A DNA stretch of 36,453 nt from an archaeon (GCA_018693315.1 JABHLR010000001.1:1-36453); one strand, 5' to 3'; shown: positions 15,425 through 23,295, counted from the first letter of the stretch. Numbers and translations are program-made. Notes: generated by a model not told the origin, from the letters alone.

Positions 15425-16014
15425 TGTTTGTATCGTCCGCGTTTTTCTACTATGGTTAGTCTTTCGATGACGGTTTTATCTTTGTAGGTTTTTAGGAAGT
15501 TTTTGAAGAGGGCTTCGTGGTTTTGGAAGTGTTTTGCTTCGAGGGCTTGTTTGATTAGGTGGAGGTCGACTGCTTTGTCTTCGATTTTTGTTGAGATGAA
15601 TCCGAGGCCGAAGTCTATGATGTATAGTTTGTCTTTGGATAGGATTGTGTTGGATGTTGTGAGGTCGCCGTGGATTATGTTATTTTTGTGGAGGAGGGCC
15701 GTTTGTTCTCCCAGCTGTTGCATGACTTTGAATTGTTTTTTTTCAGGGTAGGAGTTTAGGGTTTCGGATAGGCGGTCGCCTTCTATGAATTGCATGTGAA
15801 TCATTCTGCTTGATCCTGGGTCTGCTAGAATTTTTGGGACGTTGATGTTTAGAGCTAGGGCTTTGGATATTAGTTTTGCTTCGGACTTTGTTCGGCGTCT
15901 TCTGATTTGGTTGTCTAGTTGTGGATGCCTATATCCTTTTGGAATTCTGTCTTTGACTATCTTGTCTCTTATGTGGAAGATTTTTGCTTCGGCGCCTTGG
16001 GATATCAGTTTCAT
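15421..16014 (-). CDS. bud32: KEOPS complex kinase/ATPase Bud32
   Basis: The 197-residue protein kinase-like fold is the free-standing Bud32 size. Motifs seen are ISQGAEAKIFHIRDKIVKDR (glycine-poor P-loop and catalytic Lys), YRHPQLDNQIRRRRTKSEA, the catalytic loop HKNNIIHGDLTTSNTIL and LYIIDFGLGF (metal-binding Asp). Bud32 works with Kae1, Cgi121 and Pcc1 in the KEOPS complex, which makes N6-threonylcarbamoyladenosine at position 37 of ANN-decoding tRNAs. The usual C-terminal tail basic motif (EKRGRYKH here) needed for Kae1 coupling is present. Kae1 is not fused or adjacent. It lies one base downstream of SRP54, likely in one transcript with it. Confidence 0.94.
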   Translation of the reverse strand: MKLISQGAEAKIFHIRDKIVKDRIPKGYRHPQLDNQIRRRRTKSEAKLISKALALNINVPKILADPGSSRMIHMQFIEGDRLSETLNSYPEKKQFKVMQQLGEQTALLHKNNIIHGDLTTSNTILSKDKLYIIDFGLGFISTKIEDKAVDLHLIKQALEAKHFQNHEALFKNFLKTYKDKTVIERLTIVEKRGRYKH

Positions 16015-16015
16015 T

Positions 16016-17377
16016 TTACAGCTTAACCTTTCCTTTAAACTTTCGAGCCATCTTTTGCATCATCTTTTGGTCGATTTTTCCGTCGGCGAGGCCGGATTGC
16101 ATGCCCATCATTTCTTTGAGCATTTTGTATTGCTTTAGGAGTTCTCTTATTTCTGAAGTTGTTGTGCCGGAGCCTTTTGAGATTCTTTGGATTCGTGAAG
16201 TTTGTTTTTCTAGGATGATTGGGTTTTCTATTTCTTCTTCGGTCATGGAGTTGATTGCGTTTTTCCAGTGAGTCATTTTAGCTTCTTGTTTTGCGAGGAC
16301 GTCCTTTGGGACTTTAGCTGCTGACATTCCTGGGACCATTCCGATTAGTTTGTCCATGGAGCCCATTTTGTTCATTTGTTCTAGTTGGGAATATAAATCT
16401 AGGAGTGTGAATTTTCCTTCTTTCATTCGGTCTTCGATTCGCTTAGCTTGTTTTTCGTCTGTTGCTGATTTGACGTGTTCTAATAGAGCTGATAGGTCGC
16501 CCATTCCTAGTAATCTTTGGATGAATGATTCTGGGTCGAATGTTTCGATTTCGTGGATTTGTTCTCCGACACCGATGAAGAATACTGGGGCGTTTGTTTC
16601 TGCGCAGGCTGTTAGAGCTCCGCCGGCTTTTGATGTACCATCCATCCTTGTAATTATTACTCCTTCGATTGATAGAGCTTTTTGGAACTCGTCAGCTTGG
16701 GTCTTTGCGGCTTGTCCGATATCTGCGGGCATTACTAGGATTCTGAAATCAGGTTTTAGGGTTTTGTTTAGCTTTTCGATTTGCTTGATTAGTTCTTTGT
16801 TAAGTCCGTCTCGTCCTGCTGTGTCGATTAGGATTAGGTCGTATTTTTCTAGGGCTTTCTTGTGTTTCTTGATAATTTTAATTGGGTCTTTTTCTTTTTT
16901 ATCTATGAATGCTGGAAGGTTTGCTTTTTCTGCCATTTGCTCTAGCTGATCCATTGCTGCTGGTCTGTCAACATCTAATCCTAGTAGTGCGACTTTTCTT
17001 CCACGCTTAGCATAGTAGAATCCGAGCTTTGCGATTGTTGTTGTTTTACCTGCACCGTAAAGACCCATGAACATGATGCTTGCGTTTTTTGGGAGTTTTA
17101 ATTCTTCTTTTTTACCGCCGAGGATTAGTAGGATTTCATCGTGGATTAGTGTGACTAGTTGTTCTTTTTTGTCGATGCCTTTTATTGTTTCGTCGTAGGC
17201 TAGTTTTTTTATTTTTTGAGATAGAGCGAATACTAGTTCTATGTTGACATCTGCTTCGATTAGGGATTTTTGGATATCTTTTATTACTGCGTCTACGAGT
17301 TTCTTATCTAGGAAGATTGCGTTTGATATCTTCTTTATTCCGCCTTTTAGAGCAGAGCCTATCTTGTCTAGTACCAT
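16016..17377 (-). CDS. srp54: Signal recognition particle GTPase SRP54
   Basis: The 453-residue protein has the SRP GTPase N domain (1-95), a G domain with P-loop GLYGAGKTTTIAKLG (about residues 105-119), the insertion-box region GLDVDRPAAMDQLEQ, DTAGRDG, and the M domain with MTEEEIENP and SRIQRISKGSGTTTSEIREL. It binds 7S RNA and signal sequences of nascent membrane and secreted proteins and docks with FtsY, also encoded here. The P-loop reads YGAG where QGSG is usual, and the DTFRPAA-type motif reads DVDRPAA; both keep the catalytic core. The C terminus is rich in Met. The gene has its own promoter region shared with the divergent orphan at 17463. Confidence 0.96.
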   Translation of the reverse strand: MVLDKIGSALKGGIKKISNAIFLDKKLVDAVIKDIQKSLIEADVNIELVFALSQKIKKLAYDETIKGIDKKEQLVTLIHDEILLILGGKKEELKLPKNASIMFMGLYGAGKTTTIAKLGFYYAKRGRKVALLGLDVDRPAAMDQLEQMAEKANLPAFIDKKEKDPIKIIKKHKKALEKYDLILIDTAGRDGLNKELIKQIEKLNKTLKPDFRILVMPADIGQAAKTQADEFQKALSIEGVIITRMDGTSKAGGALTACAETNAPVFFIGVGEQIHEIETFDPESFIQRLLGMGDLSALLEHVKSATDEKQAKRIEDRMKEGKFTLLDLYSQLEQMNKMGSMDKLIGMVPGMSAAKVPKDVLAKQEAKMTHWKNAINSMTEEEIENPIILEKQTSRIQRISKGSGTTTSEIRELLKQYKMLKEMMGMQSGLADGKIDQKMMQKMARKFKGKVKL

Positions 17378-17462
17378 GTTTTTAGAAGAAGGTGTTGAGT
17401 TAATAAGTTTTGGGTTTTGGGGATGATTGATATATATGTTATAGTATAATATTGTTTAAATA

Positions 17463-18494
17463 GTGGTGGATGTTTTTGTTTTCATGGGTGGAGATGTAAT
17501 TGCTACTGTTACGATTGGCGGAGAAGGCGGCAGCAGTATGAGTATAGGGGATGAGAGTGATAGGGATTTAAAGAGGGAAATTAGTCCTAAGCTTAGGGTG
17601 CAGCAGGAGTTTGGACAATGTGTTACTCCGGGATATTTTTTGACTGATATTGTGACTAGTGATGGTCCGAGTGTTGTGATGTCGGATGGTACAGTGATGA
17701 GACGAGATAGCGACTTTCCGGGGCATTTTAGTGATGGAGTTGCGAAGGTTTTTGCGGAACAATCTGATGGAATTTATTTTCCCGGAAAGAAGGGGGAGCT
17801 GGGGCATTATAGGTTTTCGTTTGGAGATTTTATTGGAGCTGTTCGTAGGATTTGTTTGAGACAGGGGGGAGATTTGGAAGAGATGGCTATGGATGACGAG
17901 ATTTCTTTGAAGAATTTTAAGGGGATAATTTCTGAGTCTGAATTTATTGATGGAGACGTTAATCCTTTTGCGGCTAGGGATTTGTTTGGAGGAGGTAGTG
18001 TCGGAGGGGTTGTTGGGGACTTAAAGAGGGAGGCAGTTGGAAGGAGTGAGGAGCAGAATATGCATGATGCGAAGCTTCGGGTAGGGCTTAGCGGTTTTGG
18101 TTATAATCATTTTGGCGTTAGTGATAGGGCGCTTATTTCGAAGGAGTGGGTTTATGGATTAGATAAAGAATCTGTAGAACTGGGGGAGATAATGTCTTAT
18201 GTTGCAAGAGTTGATGCTAAATGGAGAGGGGACAGGGTTAATGCTAGTATAGATGCAGAGTGGGTTAAAAAGGACAAAAGTGATATTTATTTGAAGATGG
18301 TAAGTCCAAGGAACACCTTTAAATCTAATGAGAGGCTTGAGGAGCCAGTGATGGGTGTTGTTGAAATGTCTGATATTTATTTTGATGTTGCTAATAAATT
18401 TTATGGGGCGATTGGTTTGGCAAAAAAATTGGCGGAAGGCAGAGTTAAGGAGAAAAAGGAGAGGGTTATAATGGAATTGGGGCTAGAGGTCTAA
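17463..18494 (+). CDS. Protein of unknown function (343 residues)
   Basis: I do not recognise this protein. It opens with a GTG (the alternative is the ATG at 17484), about 30 bases after a TATA-like GATATATATG. It appears soluble, glycine- and charge-rich, with YRFSFGDFIGAVRRICLRQG, LFGGGSVGGVVGDLKREA, a central RVGLSGFGYNHFGVSDRALI and a helical C terminus. No signal peptide, metal-binding cluster or repeat is visible. It is flanked by the divergent SRP54 gene and the convergent, decayed ftsY 3' duplicate, which its stop overlaps. It may be a lineage-specific gene; any function would be a guess. Confidence 0.75.
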   Translation: MVDVFVFMGGDVIATVTIGGEGGSSMSIGDESDRDLKREISPKLRVQQEFGQCVTPGYFLTDIVTSDGPSVVMSDGTVMRRDSDFPGHFSDGVAKVFAEQSDGIYFPGKKGELGHYRFSFGDFIGAVRRICLRQGGDLEEMAMDDEISLKNFKGIISESEFIDGDVNPFAARDLFGGGSVGGVVGDLKREAVGRSEEQNMHDAKLRVGLSGFGYNHFGVSDRALISKEWVYGLDKESVELGEIMSYVARVDAKWRGDRVNASIDAEWVKKDKSDIYLKMVSPRNTFKSNERLEEPVMGVVEMSDIYFDVANKFYGAIGLAKKLAEGRVKEKKERVIMELGLEV

Positions 18495-18632
18495 TTTTTC
18501 AATCATTTTCTTTTTGTCGAAAATTTCTAAGTCTTTGTATTCTTGACCTGTGCCTAAAAATAGGATTGGTTTTTTTGTGATGTGTGAAACTGAGATTGCG
18601 GTTCCGCTCTCTTTCATCAACGTCGGCTTTGC
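18483..18632 (-). pseudogene. Diverged duplicate of the ftsY 3' end
   Basis: On the reverse strand the segment encodes SGTAISVSHITKKPILFLGT and GQEYKDLEIF, closely matching the last 50 codons of the intact FtsY (GTAISVSSITKKPILFLGTG, QEYKDLELF), including a stop. The nucleotide match starts at CGTCGGCTTTG (SKAD region of FtsY) and is interrupted immediately upstream by the hairpin element at 18633-18742. It cannot act as a GTPase on its own, since the P-loop and DTAG motifs are absent. A frame of 72 codons runs through it from within the element. Most simply it is the displaced original 3' end of ftsY or a partial tandem duplication. Confidence 0.8.
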
Positions 18633-18639
18633 TTTCTTT

Positions 18640-18734
18640 TTTATTTTAATTGAACAATCCTGCGTTAGAGAAATACTCGCGTACGCCTGTACGCCACGCA
18701 TTCCTCTGCCTTGACTTGTTCTAATTAAAATAAA
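18640..18734. repeat. Hairpin element between ftsY and its duplicated end
   Basis: TTTATTTTAATTGAACAA (18640-18657) is matched by its reverse complement with one extra base at 18716-18734. Inside, GCGTACGCCTGTACGCC and GAGAAATA/ATTCCTCT segments give further pairing, including a GCGTAC/GTACGC hairpin. It separates the intact ftsY from the duplicated tail. No ORF is visible in it; it may be a miniature mobile element or a structured RNA. Confidence 0.65.
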
Positions 18735-18742
18735 AAATATTT

Positions 18743-19840
18743 TTATTCTTCGAAGATTTTTTTGATTAGGTCTTCTTTATTGAATAGTTCTAAGTCTTTG
18801 TATTCTTGGCCGGTTCCGAGGAAGAGAATTGGTTTTTTTGTGATACTGGAAACTGATATTGCGGTTCCCCCTTTTTCGTCGACGTCGGCTTTGGACAAGA
18901 TTATTCCCGTTATGCTTATCGTGTCGTTGAAGGCTTTGGCTTGTTCGGTTGCGTCGTTGCCTGTTATTGATTCGCCTAGGAAAATTTTCATGTCGGGTTT
19001 ATTTACTCGGACTATTTTTTCTATTTCTTTCATTAGGGAATCTTTGTTTTGCATTCGTCCTGCTGTGTCGATTAAGACGACGTCGATTTTGTTTTTCTTT
19101 GCGTATAAGATTGCGTCGAAGCCGACTGCTGCTGGATCTGAGCCGTAGTCTTTTTTGATTATTGGGACTTTTAGTCTGTTTGCGTGAACTTCTAATTGTT
19201 GAATTGCTGCCGCTCGGAATGTGTCGGCGGCTGCGAGACAAACTGAGAGTTTATTTTTTTGTAAGTAATTTGCGACTTTTGCGATTGTTGTTGTTTTTCC
19301 TGAGCCGTTGATTCCTGCGAATAATATTACGAATGGTTTTTTTACTTCTAGGGATTCTTTGATTTCGCCTAGGAAGCTTGGGGGATTTATTAGGATTGAT
19401 TCGATTGAGTCTTTTAGTTCTGTCGCGAGGTCTACGTCTTTTAGGGATTTGTTGACTAGTTTTTCTTCTAGTGAGTCTTTGATTGATTCGACTGCTCCGT
19501 ATGCTACGTTGTTTTGTAATAGAATCATTTCGAGTTCTTCGAAGAGTTCGTTGAATTTTTCTTCTGTTAGTTTTTTTTGGAATTTTGAGAAGAAGCCTTT
19601 TTTTTTTACTGGAGCTTCAATTGTTTCTTCGAGAGATTGTTCTAGTTCATCTTTTGGTTCTTCTTTGATTTCTTCTTTTATAGATTTCTTCTTTGCTTTT
19701 TTAACTTCTTTCTCTAGCTTTTTTTCTATTTCTTTTTTTGGTGCTTTTACTTTTACTTTTTTTACAGGTTTCTCTATTCCAGGTTCTTCTTCGTTTTTTG
19801 TTACCCATTTTTTGAGCTTTGCCTTTAGTGAGCCGAACAT
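18743..19840 (-). CDS. ftsY: SRP receptor FtsY
   Basis: The 365-residue product has a long charged N-terminal region (residues 1-95, alternating Lys- and Glu-rich) of the type that associates with membrane in archaea and bacteria. An N domain follows, then a GTPase domain with AGINGSGKTTTIAKVANYL, AADTFRAAAIQQLEVH, IDTAGRMQNK, SKADVDEKGGTAISV and the terminal FLGTGQEYKDLELF. It receives SRP54-ribosome complexes at the membrane. SRP54 is 1.4 kb away on the same strand. Immediately downstream lie a hairpin element and a decayed second copy of this gene's last 50 codons. Confidence 0.96.
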   Translation of the reverse strand: MFGSLKAKLKKWVTKNEEEPGIEKPVKKVKVKAPKKEIEKKLEKEVKKAKKKSIKEEIKEEPKDELEQSLEETIEAPVKKKGFFSKFQKKLTEEKFNELFEELEMILLQNNVAYGAVESIKDSLEEKLVNKSLKDVDLATELKDSIESILINPPSFLGEIKESLEVKKPFVILFAGINGSGKTTTIAKVANYLQKNKLSVCLAAADTFRAAAIQQLEVHANRLKVPIIKKDYGSDPAAVGFDAILYAKKNKIDVVLIDTAGRMQNKDSLMKEIEKIVRVNKPDMKIFLGESITGNDATEQAKAFNDTISITGIILSKADVDEKGGTAISVSSITKKPILFLGTGQEYKDLELFNKEDLIKKIFEE

Positions 19841-19923
19841 GTTCTTTCGAGGGATTTTGGGATTAAGAACGTTTTGGTTTGGAGTATAATAATTGTTTTA
19901 AAGGGAAGAGGGGTCGTATTGTT

Positions 19924-20481
19924 ATGTTGACGTTTAGTGATATTTATGAGGCGATGAGGAAGGAGAAGTATTCGGAGAATTTGCAGATGTTGCCGAAGAA
20001 ATTTTTGGTTGAGGCGAGTGAGTATTTTTCAGAGAAGAAGGCTTTTTTGGCGAAGGAATCTGATATGTTTTCGGATATTGCGATTAAGAATAAGAAGAAA
20101 TTGGATAATGCGGTTTCGAGTTTTAGGGATTTGCTTAGGATTCGGAAGAAGAAGATTTTGAATTTGGCGTTTGTTGCGTCGCAGGTTGGGATTTCTAAGA
20201 AGGATTTTGAGAATTTGATGGCGTTTGAGAAGGATTTGTTTGAGGAGTTGGTAAAGTCACTTGAGAGGGCTGAGAAGAATCAGAATGCGGATATGTCAGG
20301 ATCAGTTAAGGATGAGAGGCGGCATAGACTTGTTAGATTTTTGGAGGATGTGCCAGAGTTTTTGGGAGTTGATGGAAATGATGTTGGTCCGTTTAAGAGC
20401 GGAGAGGTTGCGAATTTAGAGAGTGAGATTGTTGAGATACTTTCTAAGGATAAGAAGGTTGAGTTGATTGATGAGGATTAA
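19924..20481 (+). CDS. Replication factor GINS (Gins51-type)
   Basis: The 185-residue protein is helical for the first 120 residues (YEAMRKEKYSENLQMLPKKF) and ends in a small beta domain: VRFLEDVPEFLGVDGNDVGP, FKSGEVANLESEIVEILS. The latter is the B domain signature of archaeal Gins51, placed after the A domain as in Sld5/Gins51. GINS links MCM helicase with the RecJ/GAN-like nuclease and primase at the fork. A DHH nuclease candidate is in this window. The ATG at 19924 is chosen because the upstream in-frame start at 19879 precedes the TATA-like sequence. The stop abuts the convergent PQ-loop gene. Confidence 0.9.
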   Translation: MLTFSDIYEAMRKEKYSENLQMLPKKFLVEASEYFSEKKAFLAKESDMFSDIAIKNKKKLDNAVSSFRDLLRIRKKKILNLAFVASQVGISKKDFENLMAFEKDLFEELVKSLERAEKNQNADMSGSVKDERRHRLVRFLEDVPEFLGVDGNDVGPFKSGEVANLESEIVEILSKDKKVELIDED

Positions 20482-20733
20482 TTATTTGTAAATTCTGTTT
20501 TGTATAAAAAGAATTTCCCAAAGCATGCCTCCGATTATAGACATTATTGCTGAGAAATATAGTTTGAGTGTTATATAGGTTATTCCCAAGATAATCATTC
20601 CAGCGGATGATATGAATGTTGTTTGTGCTGATATTGAAGATTTTTTGTTCTTGAATCCATGTACGATTTGTGGAACTAGTGCATAGCTGAATGCCAAGAC
20701 ACATATTGTTATTATGACGTCTTGCCATACCAT
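20482..20733 (-). CDS. SemiSWEET-like PQ-loop membrane protein
   Basis: The 83-residue product has three predicted membrane helices, the size of a single PQ-loop/SemiSWEET unit. The PQ motif is in SYALVPQIVHGFKNKKSSIS near residue 20. SemiSWEETs dimerise to make sugar uniporters; related PQ-loop proteins carry other small solutes, so the substrate is uncertain. The start codon directly follows the distal copy of the tRNA-Thr 3' end (CTTCGCAGGCTT on the reverse strand). The promoter must therefore lie inside the tRNA-Thr trailer element; TTTAAGTA about 30 bases upstream is a candidate TATA box. Confidence 0.82.
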   Translation of the reverse strand: MVWQDVIITICVLAFSYALVPQIVHGFKNKKSSISAQTTFISSAGMIILGITYITLKLYFSAIMSIIGGMLWEILFIQNRIYK

Positions 20734-20864
20734 AAGCCTGCGAAGGGAGTCTTTTACTTAAACTTTACTCTAAAATTTTTCTAATTATTTTTTAAGAAAA
20801 ATTCGAGTAAAGTTCTCGCCCTCGACCGTCGAGTGTTTGACAATAAAAGCCTGCGAAGGGAGTC
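20734..20864 (-). repeat. Duplicated tRNA-Thr 3' end flanking a hairpin element
   Basis: The 18 bases AAGCCTGCGAAGGGAGTC occur exactly at 20847-20864 (tRNA-Thr 3' end) and 20734-20751. Between them are an inverted copy of the T-arm (20828-20841 against 20862-20875, 13 of 14 pairs), a perfect small palindrome CTCGACCGTCGAG (20821-20833), and a strong AT-rich hairpin (20761-20782 with 20795-20814). Confidence 0.8.
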
Positions 20865-20919
20865 AAACCCTCGACCCTCTGTTTACAAGACAGATGCTCT
20901 ATCACTGAGCTACGCAGGC
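20848..20919 (-). tRNA. tRNA-Thr(UGU)
   Basis: On the reverse strand the acceptor stem is GCCTGCG/CGCAGGC, D stem GCTC/GAGC, anticodon stem TCTGT/ACAGA around CTTGTAA with anticodon TGT. T stem GAGGG/CCCTT with loop TTTGACT, where C56 is replaced by T. Discriminator T, as in other archaeal tRNA-Thr. No intron. Confidence 0.93.
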
Positions 20920-21013
20920 ACATAAATCAATTGGATAAGTGGTTTTTAAGTTTTGTGTGGTTGGATTTAATTGTAAACTAAAGACTTAAAAAGTAAAATT
21001 TCGAGTGATTAAC

Positions 21014-21223
21014 ATGCCAAGTAAAAATAAACCAAAGCGGCTTGATAGGAATAGATCCTGGAGAGTTGCGAGAAGGAAGCGAGAGAAGAAGGCTAGAGCT
21101 GAGGGTACTTCTAGAAATAGACAGCCGAGGCCGAAGACGAAGAAAGTTGCTGTAGAGAAGAAGGTAATTAAGGTTGAGAAGGCAGTTGAAAAGAAAGTAG
21201 TTAAGAAAATTAACAAAGAGTAG
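21014..21223 (+). CDS. Small highly basic protein of unknown function
   Basis: The protein has about 69 residues, over one third Lys or Arg: MPSKNKPKRLDRNRSWRVAR followed by RKREKKARAEGTSRNRQPRP and a tail of alternating Lys, Val and Glu. This composition suggests binding to rRNA or DNA, and the position just upstream of the reverse-strand ribosomal operon hints at a ribosome-associated role. I cannot match it to a named ribosomal protein. The ATG is favoured over the GTG at 21005 because a TATA-like CTTAAAAAGTAA lies about 26 bases before it. It could be a lineage-specific ribosomal or nucleoid protein. Confidence 0.6.
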   Translation: MPSKNKPKRLDRNRSWRVARRKREKKARAEGTSRNRQPRPKTKKVAVEKKVIKVEKAVEKKVVKKINKE

Positions 21224-21272
21224 TTTTTGTTCTAAAGATTTTGTTTTGTGAATGTTGAATTAAAAAATAATT

Positions 21273-21965
21273 TTATTCGTTGTCTGATAGGCCTAATACC
21301 CCTGATACTTCTTCTTGGAGACTTTTTGAGAACTCTTCGATTGTCGCTAAGACTGCCTGTGCCATTTCTTCTGGCGGTTGTTCTTGGTCGCATGAAACAT
21401 GTTTTAGGATTCCTCGGTCTTCATAGAATTTGATTAATGGGGCTGTTTTTTCTTCATATGTTTTTAATCTGTTTTGGATTACTTCTGGTTCATCGTCCGG
21501 TCTTCTGATTATTTCACCTTGACACTTGTCACAAATTCCTTCTTCCTTTGGCCTCATGTCTCTCAAGTTGAAGATTTCCCCGCAATCTTTGCATGTTATT
21601 CTTGAAGATAATCTTTGGATTATTACTTCGTTTGGAACGTCTATATTTATTGCAGCATCTATGTCTGTGATTTTTGCTAACATTTCGGCTTGTGGAATTG
21701 TTCTTGGAAAGCCGTCTAAGATAAATCCGGCTTGACAGTCTTCCTCTTCGATTCTTTCCTTTAACATTTCTACAACTACTTCGTCGGGAACTAATTCGCC
21801 TCGTTCCATGTATCCCTTTGCTGTGTCCCCGATTTCTGTTCCGTTTTTGATGTTGTCTCTAAATAAATCTCCTGTAGAAATGTGCGGGATGTTACGCCTT
21901 GGTGAAACCTTTGATGCGCAAGTTCCTTTTCCTGACCCTGGTGCTCCTAAAAATATTTTTTTCAT
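21273..21965 (-). CDS. adk: Adenylate kinase, bacterial type with zinc lid
   Basis: The 230-residue enzyme interconverts ATP plus AMP and two ADP. It has the P-loop FLGAPGSGKGTCASK, the NMP-binding STGDLFRDNIKNGT, the FILDGFPRTIPQAE motif, and a lid with four Cys (CKDC, then CDKC) as in Gram-positive bacterial Adk. This is the AK-type found in bacteria and not the trimeric archaeal AdkA type, so it was probably acquired by transfer. A C-terminal extension of about 20 residues (EEFSKSLQEEVSGVLGLSDN) is beyond the usual end. It is the last gene of the eL42-eS1-adk operon, two bases after eS1. Confidence 0.94.
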   Translation of the reverse strand: MKKIFLGAPGSGKGTCASKVSPRRNIPHISTGDLFRDNIKNGTEIGDTAKGYMERGELVPDEVVVEMLKERIEEEDCQAGFILDGFPRTIPQAEMLAKITDIDAAINIDVPNEVIIQRLSSRITCKDCGEIFNLRDMRPKEEGICDKCQGEIIRRPDDEPEVIQNRLKTYEEKTAPLIKFYEDRGILKHVSCDQEQPPEEMAQAVLATIEEFSKSLQEEVSGVLGLSDNE

Positions 21966-21967
21966 GG

Positions 21968-22636
21968 TTAATTGGATTCTTGAACAGCTTCTTCCTTTTT
22001 AACCTTTGCGTCAGTTTTTTCAGTTTCTTCTTCTTGAATTTCTTCTTCTGCTAAATCGTCAGTAATCTCTTCTTTTTTAGTTTGTTCCATTGAAGCTTTT
22101 TCTAAATCGATTTTCTCAAGCTCTTTTGTTTCGAATATTCTGATGTCGCTGAAAGATAATGGGTATACTTTCTTTAGCTTTGGTAGCATTGTTTTTTGGA
22201 TTGTTCCGTCGAGGATTTCGTTATAAATTTCTAAATATTCTTTTTCTTTCATGTAATCTAGTAAAAATTCTCGTGCTACGTTTCGCAAGTTTCTTCGTAC
22301 TGCTCTGGAAACTTTTTTTCTTGTAATTAATAATGGTTTTACTGTAACTCGGACGTCGGAGCATCGTGCTTGGAATGAATCTTCTACGTAGTCAGTTCTT
22401 TTTCTCATCATTCTTCGAATGTAAGAAGTTGTAAGTTGTAGATCTTTTGGGATTGCGATTAGCTTTCCTTCCATGTTGAAAATTCTTAGTGTGATTGTTA
22501 ATCCTTTACCCCTTAATTTTCTTGTTAGATCTAGTTTGATTGTTTTGTTGTGTAGATTTTCTGGTGTTCCGAGAACTCGTGTTGTTTCTCCTAAGATTGG
22601 AATCTGCACGTCGATGTATTTTTTTCTTTCTGCCAT
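21968..22636 (-). CDS. Ribosomal protein eS1
   Basis: The 222-residue small-subunit protein (S3Ae) starts MAERKKYIDVQIPILGETTR. The family core is clear: IKLDLTRKLRGKGLTITLRI, then TSYIRRMMRKRTDYVEDSFQ, CSDVRVTVKPLL and RRNLRNVAREFLLDYMKE. It binds near the mRNA exit site of the 30S subunit. The C terminus carries an acidic tail rich in Glu and Lys (about residues 180-222), common in low-GC archaea. It is located one base downstream of eL42 and two bases upstream of adk, so all three are expected to be co-transcribed. Confidence 0.95.
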   Translation of the reverse strand: MAERKKYIDVQIPILGETTRVLGTPENLHNKTIKLDLTRKLRGKGLTITLRIFNMEGKLIAIPKDLQLTTSYIRRMMRKRTDYVEDSFQARCSDVRVTVKPLLITRKKVSRAVRRNLRNVAREFLLDYMKEKEYLEIYNEILDGTIQKTMLPKLKKVYPLSFSDIRIFETKELEKIDLEKASMEQTKKEEITDDLAEEEIQEEETEKTDAKVKKEEAVQESN

Positions 22637-22637
22637 T

Positions 22638-22940
22638 TTATTCGATTACTAGTTTTGATGTTCGCTTACCTTTCTTTTGGTCTTTGCCTTTCTTGCAGAC
22701 TGAGCAAGTGTAAACGACCGCTGTTTTTTTAGTTGTCTTTCTTTTTCCTTTTGCCTGGTTCTTCATACGAGAGAAACGTCCTTGGTTTCCGATTCCTCGG
22801 TTTAATCCTCGCAATTTTGCTCTTTGTTTTGCTCCTCTCTTTAGAGTTGAAGCCTTACCGCTACTTTGGGTTTTTACCTTTTGTTCTGTCTTCTTCTTAC
22901 AGAATGGACAGTATCGGTTTATCTTCTTTGGCATTTTCAT
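22638..22940 (-). CDS. Ribosomal protein eL42
   Basis: The 100-residue protein starts MKMPKKINRYCPFCKKKTEQ and has a zinc ribbon formed by CPFC near the N terminus and CSVC near the C terminus. This is the large-subunit protein (L44e) near the tRNA E site. The lysine-rich middle (RGAKQRAKLRGLNRG) is typical. The start is supported by a TATA-like CACTTAAAAAC on the reverse strand about 27 bases upstream and by the conserved MKMPKK. It opens the eL42-eS1-adk operon. Confidence 0.95.
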   Translation of the reverse strand: MKMPKKINRYCPFCKKKTEQKVKTQSSGKASTLKRGAKQRAKLRGLNRGIGNQGRFSRMKNQAKGKRKTTKKTAVVYTCSVCKKGKDQKKGKRTSKLVIE

Positions 22941-23019
22941 ATAATCTTGTGATTATTTTTGTTTTTAAGTGTTATGGTCTCGCAGTTAAAATTATAAATG
23001 TTGATATGATGTCTTATAT

Positions 23020-23295
23020 ATGAGAATTAGATTTAAGCGAGGGAGGCAGAGGAAGTTTTTGGATTTGGTTGTTGAGAAGTTGAGTTCTCCGTCGGTGCGT
23101 GGGATTTTGCAGTTTGGTTTGGAGATTCCTTATTCGACTCTGAAGAATTATTATAATGAGTCGAGGTTGTTGCCGGAGGAGTTGTTTGATGATCTTTGTG
23201 AGTTGGCGAGGATAGATAAGAAGGATTTGGATTTTGAGGTTGTTGATGATAATTGGGGCCGAGTTAAGGGCGGTAGGAAAAGTAAGAGAAAATGA
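23020..23295 (+). CDS. Small HTH-like protein of unknown function
   Basis: The 91-residue protein begins MRIRFKRGRQRKFLDLVVEK and contains a helix-turn-helix-like stretch, LEIPYSTLKNYYNESRLLPE, before a strongly basic tail (WGRVKGGRKSKRK). That layout suggests a DNA-binding regulator or the N-terminal domain of a LAGLIDADG-type protein standing alone; neither can be proven. AATTATAAATG lies about 25 bases before the start, a good TATA box. Its TGA stop is part of the distal copy of the tRNA-Val 3' end (AATGACCCTGCC at 23291), so the gene's end was defined, or redefined, by that duplication. Confidence 0.75.
   Translation: MRIRFKRGRQRKFLDLVVEKLSSPSVRGILQFGLEIPYSTLKNYYNESRLLPEELFDDLCELARIDKKDLDFEVVDDNWGRVKGGRKSKRK

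Noticed and set aside
18483-18701. 72-codon frame as a functional second FtsY
   Set aside because: Lacks every GTPase motif except the last; its N-terminal codons come from the hairpin element.
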